From: Rhizobiaceae bacterium
Lineage (GTDB): Bacteria > Pseudomonadota > Alphaproteobacteria > Rhizobiales > Rhizobiaceae
Length of the DNA: 64,000 nt
NCBI GenBank assembly: GCA_023953905.1
Contig: JAMLJA010000015.1
Location: forward strand, 1-64,000
Direction of reading: 5' to 3'
The translations under genes were made by a program, and so were the position numbers. The notes under the pieces were generated by a model. The model made no database searches. It worked only from the letters and a program-made list of their open reading frames with translations, and was not told where the DNA came from. Position 1 is the first letter of the stretch. Each line of letters starts with the position of its first letter. Positions 58,057-64,000 of the stretch are shown in pieces.

Positions 58057-59514
58057 TCAACGACTCCAGAAGCCGGGTGTGAAGATGACGAGCACGGCGA
58101 GTATCTCAAGTCGACCGAGCAGCATGCCAACGGTGCAGATCCATTTGGCCGCATCGGGCAGGCTCGAGAAATTGCCCACAGGGCCGATGATAGGCCCCAG
58201 ACCCGGGCCGACATTGGTCAGAGATGTGAGCGAACCGGTGACGGCTGTTTCGAAATCGAGGCCGGTGGCAGCCAGCAAAACCGTGAAGATCGCCCAGAGA
58301 ATGAAGAATGACGCGACGAATAGAACGACCGCCCGTTGCATGTCATCGTCGATGCTCCGGTCACCATAGCGAACCGGCAACACCGTATGCGGATAGATCA
58401 GCCTTCGCAGACCGTTGGCCATCAGTTCGAACAGGATCAGGAAACGATACGCCTTGATACCACCCGTCGTCGAACCGGAGCATCCACCCAGAAAGGTGGC
58501 GACGAAAATGCATGCCACAGCGAAAGGCCCCCAGAGTGTGTAATCGTCGCTGGAGAAGCCCGTTGTCGTAATCACCGAGATGAAATTGAACGTCGAATGC
58601 GTGAGCGCCATGCCGAACGGCATTCCGAGCTTTACCTTGAGATAGATCGCGACGGCCAGCGCAAAGACCACAGAATACCCCGCGAACACCCTTATCTGCG
58701 GGTCGCGCAATACGTCGAAGCGTCCGCGCACCGTAAGCAGGATCATGATCGAGAAGGGCAAGGCTCCAATGAACATGAATATGGAGCCGACCCACAGGAC
58801 GGCAGGCGTCTGGGAATATCGGAGAAACGATGTGTCATGCGTGGAGAAGCCGCCAGTCGCAATCGTGGACATGGCATGATTGAGGGCGTGAAAACCCTCC
58901 ATGCCCGCTGCGACATAGGCGAGGGCACATGTGAACACGAGCGCCGTGTAGATGCCGATAAGGCTGATCGTAAAGGTCTGGAACCGCGCGAACGGGCGAT
59001 CCTCAATGTCGGATGATTCGATCTTGAAGTAGCTCACGCCGCCGATATTGAGGAAGGGCAGGAGAAACAGTCCAAGGGCGATAACGCCCAGGCCGCCCAT
59101 GAACGACAGCAACGAACGCCAAAGCAGAAGTCCGGGAGGCGCCGAATCCAAACCGTTCATGACGGTTGAGCCAGTGGTCGTAACCCCTGAGACGGATTCG
59201 AAAAATGCGTCGGTCAGGCTCATGTCGAGTGACGAGGCCATGAACGGCATCGCGCCCGCAATCGCCGTCGTGAACCAGAGCATGTTGACGAGCAGGAACC
59301 CGAAGCGTGGCGAGGCCTGCGGCATTCGCCCACGGGTGGCGAGCGCCACGCTCATGGCAATCCCGCCAACGAAAATCGCCGAAAACCCAAAGGCCTTCCA
59401 GTCTGGGCTTTGATAATACAGATCGAGCGCCGCCGGGATGAGCATGGCGGCAGCCAGATAGAGTGCGAAGATTGCCGCGACATGTGTCGCTGCCCGCATG
59501 GCTGTTCTATTCAC
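58057..59514 (-). CDS. trkH: Trk-type potassium uptake protein TrkH
   Basis: Protein of 485 residues with ~10 membrane helices. The four selectivity-filter loops of the pseudo-tetramer are visible: GVTTTGSTV, STIATGGFST, VITTTGFSS and LTNVGPG. The GGCSGSTTGGIKAYR loop before the fourth repeat is typical. TrkH takes up potassium with the cytosolic gating ring TrkA, which is not encoded here and must lie elsewhere. Confidence 0.95.
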   Translation of the reverse strand: MNRTAMRAATHVAAIFALYLAAAMLIPAALDLYYQSPDWKAFGFSAIFVGGIAMSVALATRGRMPQASPRFGFLLVNMLWFTTAIAGAMPFMASSLDMSLTDAFFESVSGVTTTGSTVMNGLDSAPPGLLLWRSLLSFMGGLGVIALGLFLLPFLNIGGVSYFKIESSDIEDRPFARFQTFTISLIGIYTALVFTCALAYVAAGMEGFHALNHAMSTIATGGFSTHDTSFLRYSQTPAVLWVGSIFMFIGALPFSIMILLTVRGRFDVLRDPQIRVFAGYSVVFALAVAIYLKVKLGMPFGMALTHSTFNFISVITTTGFSSDDYTLWGPFAVACIFVATFLGGCSGSTTGGIKAYRFLILFELMANGLRRLIYPHTVLPVRYGDRSIDDDMQRAVVLFVASFFILWAIFTVLLAATGLDFETAVTGSLTSLTNVGPGLGPIIGPVGNFSSLPDAAKWICTVGMLLGRLEILAVLVIFTPGFWSR

Positions 59515-59633
59515 GGATTCATCGATCCCGTTCTACTGACTGGCACGCGGAGCGTGGAAAGTGGCTTTGCACAGGTGAATATGCAATAGCGCCAGCGAGA
59601 TGTTCGCAGCAAACTCCTTGTCTGGATATTCGA

Positions 59634-60905
59634 ATGACAGCATTTCCCGACCGTGTCTCTCGCGCTGCGGAAGCCCTGAGAAGCCTTTTTCCTGCAACTC
59701 CTCTACAGGAAAACGACTACCTTTCCAGAAAGTTTGGTGCGCGGATCCTGTTGAAGCGTGAAGATCTCACGCCTGTCCGATCCTACAAGATTCGCGGTGC
59801 CTTCACCTTCTTTCGAAAGGCGCTCGCCCGCGCTGGGGATAACGCCGCTTTCGTGTGCGCGTCAGCCGGAAACCACGCGCAGGGTTTTGCCTTTGTGTGC
59901 CGACATTTCGGGCGCAAGGGCGTCGTCTTCATGCCGGTAACGACGCCTCAACAGAAAATCGACAAGACGCGTCTTTTCGGCGGCGCATTCGTGGAGATCA
60001 GGCTGGTTGGCGACTTCTTCGATGACTGCTACCGCGCCGCCCTGGATTTCGCCAGACAGAGCGGCGGATACATGGTGCCGCCCTTCGATCACCGTGACAT
60101 CATCGAAGGGCAGGCGACCGTTGGCTTGGAGATCGTGGCCGATCTTCCCGACGGCGAGAGTCCGGACATTGTGGTCATTCCCGTAGGCGGTGGTGGACTG
60201 GCGGCGGGCGTCACAGAGTTCATGAAAGCTCGCTACCAGCAGGATGGCGTGCCAATTCCGCGCTTTGTGTTCTGCGAGCCTGTCGGGGCGCCGAGCCTCC
60301 ATGACTCGCTGTCGGCGGGGCGTCGCGTGAGACTTCCCCGGGTCGACAACTTTGTCGATGGCGCTGCGGTTGCCGAGATCGGAAAGGAGCCATTCGGGTT
60401 GCTGAAGACGTTCGCAGCCGACGCCGTGCACCTCATTCCGGAAAACCGGCTCTGTGCCACGATGATCGAGATGCTCAACGTCGAAGGCGTTGTGCTGGAA
60501 CCGGCCGGGGCGCTTGCCATCGACGCCCTGAAGGACTTTTCGCAGCGCGAAATCAAAGGCAAGACAGTCGTCGTCATCGTGTCGGGCGGCAATTTCGACT
60601 TTGAGCGGCTTCCAGACGTCAAGGAGCGGGCGCTGCGATACGAGGGACTCAAGAAGTATTTTGTGCTGCGGTTTCCGCAACGACCCGGCGCGCTTCGGGA
60701 TTTCCTGACACTTCTGGGCCCCGACGATGACATTGCGCGCTTCGAATACCTCAAGAAATCGGCGCGCAACTTTGGCTCGGTGCTGATCGGCATCGAGAGC
60801 AAGGATCGTAGAAACTTTGACACTCTCGTCAGGCGTTTCGAAGAACGAGGCTGGGCCTTCGAAGACATCACCGACAACGAGACGATCGCCGGCTTGGTGA
60901 TATGA
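59634..60905 (+). CDS. ilvA: Threonine ammonia-lyase (biosynthetic) IlvA
   Basis: Protein of 423 residues from the ATG at 59634. The PLP lysine lies in REDLTPVRSYKIRGA (~42-56), the Ser/Asn loop in ASAGNHAQGFAF and the phosphate cup in VGGGGLAAG. The C-terminal ~90 residues form one ACT-like regulatory domain (LRFPQRPGALRDFLTLLG), as in the ~420-residue form. It deaminates threonine to 2-oxobutyrate for isoleucine synthesis. Its stop overlaps the next gene by four bases. Confidence 0.95.
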   Translation: MTAFPDRVSRAAEALRSLFPATPLQENDYLSRKFGARILLKREDLTPVRSYKIRGAFTFFRKALARAGDNAAFVCASAGNHAQGFAFVCRHFGRKGVVFMPVTTPQQKIDKTRLFGGAFVEIRLVGDFFDDCYRAALDFARQSGGYMVPPFDHRDIIEGQATVGLEIVADLPDGESPDIVVIPVGGGGLAAGVTEFMKARYQQDGVPIPRFVFCEPVGAPSLHDSLSAGRRVRLPRVDNFVDGAAVAEIGKEPFGLLKTFAADAVHLIPENRLCATMIEMLNVEGVVLEPAGALAIDALKDFSQREIKGKTVVVIVSGGNFDFERLPDVKERALRYEGLKKYFVLRFPQRPGALRDFLTLLGPDDDIARFEYLKKSARNFGSVLIGIESKDRRNFDTLVRRFEERGWAFEDITDNETIAGLVI

Positions 60906-61444
60906 GCGAGACCGTCTACATCCTGCTTTTTCGTGGCGTCGGCGGTGCAACGCAACTGCCGACCAAAGCGCTGAGGGAAGCACTTTCGGAGGCCGGCTTC
61001 TCAAACTGCGGAACCTATATCAATAGCGGAAACGCCTATTTGAGAACGAGCCTCAACCGTGAGAGCGTGCTGGCCAAGGTTTCCGAGCTGTGCCAAGCGC
61101 GCTTTGGATTCGCCAAGGACATTTACGCAGTGACATTGCCGGAATGGCGCGAGCTTGTGTCTCGCAATCCATTTGCGGGAGAATTCAAGGAAGGGCGCTT
61201 CATGCATGCGGCCGTGCTGGGTACGGCTCCTGCACCGGAGGCCATCAGGATGCTGAAGGCACTCGCCACACCGGGCGAGGGCATCGAGATTGTGGGCAAT
61301 GTTGCCTATCTCCACACGCCGGGAGGGTTCAGCCAGTCCAGGCTCGGTGTAAAGTTCGACAAGGGCCTCGGCGTCGCCAATACGGCACGAAACTGGAATA
61401 CCGTGCTGAAACTATTGGACCTCACGGAGCAAACCGCATCCTGA
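60902..61444 (+). CDS. DUF1697 family protein
   Basis: Protein of 180 residues of the DUF1697 type: YILLFRGVGGATQLPTKALREALSEAGFSNCGTYINSGNAYL near the N-terminus (the usual R-x-V-G...Y-I-x-S-G-N pattern), RNPF and a VKFDKGLGVANTARNWNTVLKL end. The fold is a duplicated ferredoxin-like domain; function unknown. The ATGA overlap with ilvA implies co-translation. Confidence 0.88.
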   Translation: MSETVYILLFRGVGGATQLPTKALREALSEAGFSNCGTYINSGNAYLRTSLNRESVLAKVSELCQARFGFAKDIYAVTLPEWRELVSRNPFAGEFKEGRFMHAAVLGTAPAPEAIRMLKALATPGEGIEIVGNVAYLHTPGGFSQSRLGVKFDKGLGVANTARNWNTVLKLLDLTEQTAS

Positions 61445-61752
61445 CGCCGGGTGTTGCACCGCAATATACTCCTTGCAAAGCGATGCGAACTAATCCATAT
61501 GCGGCAGTATAGGCGCTTGGGCCGGCTCGACCGGCTTTCCCATTGATGGGACCGGTTGCGTCTGTTTCCTCCTCTTCGAATTCGTCGCGGAGCGATGGAA
61601 AAGACCTGCGGCACCGTGCTGTGGGCACGACAGCGCAGCCGTGCGGACATAAAGAGTTCGCCGCCTAGTCGTTTCAACAGAGAATACTCGCGCGGCAGGT
61701 TGCGCCTTGCCGCCTTTACGCGTTGCGGCCAAAGGCCGTCGAAAGAGATAAA
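61445..61752 (+). other. Long leader region upstream of the DEAD-box helicase gene
   Basis: About 310 bases without a convincing gene. GGCCGGCTCGACCGGC near 61517 could form a small hairpin. Long structured leaders are common for cold-induced DEAD-box helicase mRNAs, but nothing here proves one. Confidence 0.4.
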
Positions 61753-63192
61753 TTGACTAACGAAAACACAGAAATCACCAAGGGCTTTGCTGAGCTCGGG
61801 ATCTCCGGGCAGCTGTTGAAGGCCACTCTGGGCGCTGGCTACGACCAGCCCAAGCCGATTCAGGAACAGGCCATTCCAGCGCAACTGGAAGGCCGCGACA
61901 TTCTGGGTGTGGCTCAAACCGGATCGGGAAAGACCGCAGCGTTTGCGCTTCCCATTCTCTCCAAGATCATTGCGCTCGGCACCAAGCGCCGGCCCAAGAC
62001 CGCGCGTGCTCTTATACTTGTTCCAACGCGCGAGCTGGCGGTCCAGATCGACGAGACGTTCCGCAGCCTGGCCAAGGGTGCCCATGTCTCGACCGCTTTA
62101 GTGCTCGGAGGTGTGTCACGGTTCAGCCAGGTTAAAAAGCTGCAGCCGGGTGTGGACGTTCTTATCGCGACACCCGGTCGCCTGATGGATCTGCTCAAGG
62201 CGCGTGATGTCAACCTTGCCGATACGACCTGGCTTGTTCTTGACGAGGCCGATCGCATGCTCGACATGGGTTTCATCAATGATGTCAGGCGTATAGCCAA
62301 GGAAACACACGCGGCGCGTCAGACCGCGCTGTTCTCCGCGACTATGCCCCCCGAGATCGAGCAGTTGGCACAGAGCCTGCTGCGCGCACCGGTGCGAGTG
62401 GAGGTTGCGCCGCAGGGTACCACCGCCGCTGAAATCGTTCAGAGCGTGGTTCTGGCACGCACCAAGCAGAAGCGTCAGGTGCTGTCCAGGATGCTCGCCG
62501 ATCCCGCCATGTCTTCGGTCATCGTATTTTCCCGTACAAAGCACGGGGCCGACCGGATCACCCGCGATCTTGAGCGCGATGGGTTTAAAGCTGCCGTTAT
62601 CCATGGCAACAAGTCGCAGAACGCGCGTCAGACCGCCCTCAACGGCTTCAAGGCGGGTTCGGTGCGTATTCTGGTCGCGACCGACATTGCCGCCCGCGGC
62701 ATCGATGTTCCTGGCATCAGCCATGTCGTCAATTTCGATCTTCCGGATGAGGCAGAGAGCTATGTCCACCGTATTGGTCGCACGGGCCGAAATGGCGCGT
62801 CTGGTTCGGCTATCACCATGGTTGACCCGTCCGAGAATTCGAAGCTTCGCGCGGTCGAGCGGATTATACGGATGAAATTGCCAGTGGCAGCGGACCATCT
62901 TGGCGAGGCGGATCCGCAGCGTGAGGCCCGTCCAGTCGGCTCTACTGATCGTGCCTACGACGAAAATGGCGCAGATGCGCGTCACGGGCGCGAGCGTGAC
63001 GCGCGCAAGCCCCAGCGCAATCGGTCCCAGCGCGGTGGCGCAGGCAAGCCGGGTGGAAAAAGCGATCGTGCCGCTGGCGAGCGCGCGCAAAATGCCCGCC
63101 CGGCCGGAGCAAAACCAGAGGGTGAGCGTCCCTTCAAGCGCAAGCGCCGCAGCTTTTCGGGCGGCAAGCGTGCTCCTGCACGTGCTGCCTGA
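61753..63192 (+). CDS. DEAD-box ATP-dependent RNA helicase, RhlE type
   Basis: Protein of 479 residues, starting at a TTG (61753) with AAAGAGA upstream; an earlier TTG at 61723 is possible. All helicase motifs are present: Q motif (GYDQPKPIQEQAIP), AQTGSGKT, PTRELA, TPGR, VLDEADRMLDMGF, SATMP, VIVFSRTKHGA, ATDIAARGIDV and HRIGRTGR. The last ~90 residues are a basic Arg/Gly/Lys-rich tail that binds RNA non-specifically. RhlE-group helicases help ribosome assembly and mRNA turnover, often at low temperature. Confidence 0.95.
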   Translation: MTNENTEITKGFAELGISGQLLKATLGAGYDQPKPIQEQAIPAQLEGRDILGVAQTGSGKTAAFALPILSKIIALGTKRRPKTARALILVPTRELAVQIDETFRSLAKGAHVSTALVLGGVSRFSQVKKLQPGVDVLIATPGRLMDLLKARDVNLADTTWLVLDEADRMLDMGFINDVRRIAKETHAARQTALFSATMPPEIEQLAQSLLRAPVRVEVAPQGTTAAEIVQSVVLARTKQKRQVLSRMLADPAMSSVIVFSRTKHGADRITRDLERDGFKAAVIHGNKSQNARQTALNGFKAGSVRILVATDIAARGIDVPGISHVVNFDLPDEAESYVHRIGRTGRNGASGSAITMVDPSENSKLRAVERIIRMKLPVAADHLGEADPQREARPVGSTDRAYDENGADARHGRERDARKPQRNRSQRGGAGKPGGKSDRAAGERAQNARPAGAKPEGERPFKRKRRSFSGGKRAPARAA

Positions 63193-63199
63193 GTAACCC

Positions 63200-63224
63200 G
63201 CCGCTGGCCTCAAGGGCCGGCGGC
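63200..63224 (+). terminator. GC-rich hairpin after the RNA helicase gene
   Basis: GCCGCTGGCC (63200-63209) pairs with GGCCGGCGGC (63215-63224) with one G-U pair. Only a loose T-rich stretch follows, so strength as a terminator is uncertain. Confidence 0.45.
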
Positions 63225-63306
63225 CTGTACTATTGTTTGTGTTTCCACAACAGGATAGGGCGGTCGGAGCGTGCTTCGGCCGCTTTTTCGTTCGGGAGGG
63301 ACGGTC

Positions 63307-64000
63307 ATGGCAGGAATTGCCGCGCTTGCGGTCGCATACGTGCTGTCGCAATTTTTCCGATCATTCCTGGCAGTCCTGACGCCCGTACTTTCAGCTGAGA
63401 TCGGCATGACCAAGTCCGATCTGTCTGCCGCCTCCGGCGCCTATTTTATCGTCTTCGCGCTCGCGCAATTTGCCGTCGGTGTCTCGCTGGACCGACTGGG
63501 GCCGAGACGCACAGCTGCCTTGATGCTTGCTGTGGCCGGCGGCGGCGGCGCTCTCTTGTTTGCTGCCGCAACGACGCCGTGGATGGTGATCGCCGCGATG
63601 GGGCTGATCGGGCTGGGTTGCGCTCCGATACTGATGGGCTCGCTTTTCATCTTTGCCAAATCATTCTCTCCGGCGCGCTTCGCGGTGCTTGCATCTTGGA
63701 TGGTCGCGTTCGGCACGGCCGGCAACGTGTTGGGTGCAGCGCCCCTGGCGAGCGCTGCGGAAGCATTTGGCTGGCGGTCCGTCATGCTTGGACTGGCCGC
63801 GCTGACGCTGCTCGTAGCGGTGGCTGTGGCGGTGTTGGTTCGCGATCCGGCGCATGATGACGACCGCCCCGCAGATACGGGCCTGTCGGGCTATGCCGAA
63901 TTGCTTCGCATTCCTGTTCTTTGGGCCATCATCCCATTGACTGCGGTGACATATGCGCCGTCGCTCGGCATCCGCGGGCTATGGGCGGGACCTTATCTGG
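63307..64000 (+). CDS. MFS transporter (3' end beyond the window)
   Basis: The first 231 residues of a major facilitator protein, with GGGAGGGA six bases before the ATG. Helices 1-6 are visible: ALAVAYVLSQFFRSFLAVLTPVL, then YFIVFALAQFAVGVSLDRLGPRR (the loop 2-3 motif in modified form), AALMLAVAGGGGALLF, VIAAMGLIGLGCAPILMGSLFIFA and VLASWMVAFGTAGNVLG. The frame is open to the last base. Substrate cannot be told. Confidence 0.9.
   Translation, partial: MAGIAALAVAYVLSQFFRSFLAVLTPVLSAEIGMTKSDLSAASGAYFIVFALAQFAVGVSLDRLGPRRTAALMLAVAGGGGALLFAAATTPWMVIAAMGLIGLGCAPILMGSLFIFAKSFSPARFAVLASWMVAFGTAGNVLGAAPLASAAEAFGWRSVMLGLAALTLLVAVAVAVLVRDPAHDDDRPADTGLSGYAELLRIPVLWAIIPLTAVTYAPSLGIRGLWAGPYL

Noticed and set aside
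59862..61004. 380-codon open frame antisense to ilvA
   Set aside because: Overlaps almost all of ilvA, which has clear PLP-enzyme motifs; no independent evidence.

Overview
The window looks like chromosomal DNA of an alphaproteobacterium of the order Hyphomicrobiales (Rhizobiales), probably near Mesorhizobium, Nitratireductor or other Phyllobacteriaceae. This rests on lineage-typical families: the CtrA inhibitor SciP, the DUF1476 zeta-type inhibitor of F1-ATPase, DUF3126, DUF1127, the trpD-trpC-moaC-moeA operon, and a purL-bolA-grxD neighbourhood close to purCSQ. Genes are dense on both strands, with many 4-bp ATGA overlaps. I saw no rRNA, insertion sequence, integrase, prophage or CRISPR array. 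The exception is the first ~230 bases, which read as an FtsE-type ABC ATPase joined at the Walker A loop to a uridine-kinase-like start. This is probably a chimeric contig end.

Layout. 0.3-9 kb: periplasmic nucleotidase, SDR, tRNA-Met, Gfo/Idh/MocA dehydrogenase, mnmA, sciP, a PqiA-like protein, rlmB, tRNA-Tyr and tRNA-Gly. 9-14 kb: a bphO-bphP light-sensing operon beside small stress-type proteins and two membrane microproteins of 51 and 45 residues. 13.8-17.9 kb: a catabolic-looking cluster (iron alcohol dehydrogenase, divergent SDR, 2,4'-dihydroxyacetophenone-dioxygenase-like cupin, IclR regulator) with the remnant of an ABC permease. 17.9-24.8 kb: moeA-moaC-trpC-trpD-ppiD facing tpiA-secG. 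25-29.8 kb: L,D-transpeptidase, ttcA, inositol-monophosphatase family, MFS pump, grxD. 30-38 kb: bolA-purL, a MocR/DUF1127 pair, purQ-purS-purC and the zeta subunit. 38-46 kb: aldolase, icd, phoX, trmJ, murI, rpsD. 46.5-52.9 kb: pyrG and kdsA separated by a MarR-GNAT regulator, a MoaD-like/Asp-box propeller/MarR trio and a VOC protein. 53-64 kb: moaA, cysE, DUF3126, gamma carbonic anhydrase-like protein, trkH, ilvA, rhlE and an MFS transporter cut by the window edge.

How the genes work together. Purine synthesis (purL, purQ, purS, purC) and CTP synthesis (pyrG) are well represented. moeA, moaC and moaA supply three steps of molybdenum cofactor synthesis. mnmA, ttcA, trmJ and rlmB modify tRNA or rRNA. 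icd, tpiA, trpC/trpD, ilvA, cysE, kdsA and murI are central and envelope metabolism.

The most interesting lead for an undescribed system is 49.1-51.1 kb. There a MarR regulator with a Cys-x-Cys pair is divergent, across a perfect 18-bp palindrome, from a six-Asp-box beta-propeller and a ubiquitin-like protein ending in Gly-Gly, with no E1-type activating enzyme nearby. Other leads are an attenuator-like hairpin in the rpsD leader, a perfect palindrome upstream of the IclR gene, and an inverted repeat between mocR and a DUF1127 gene. All functional statements come from reading the sequence and general family knowledge; no database search was run.
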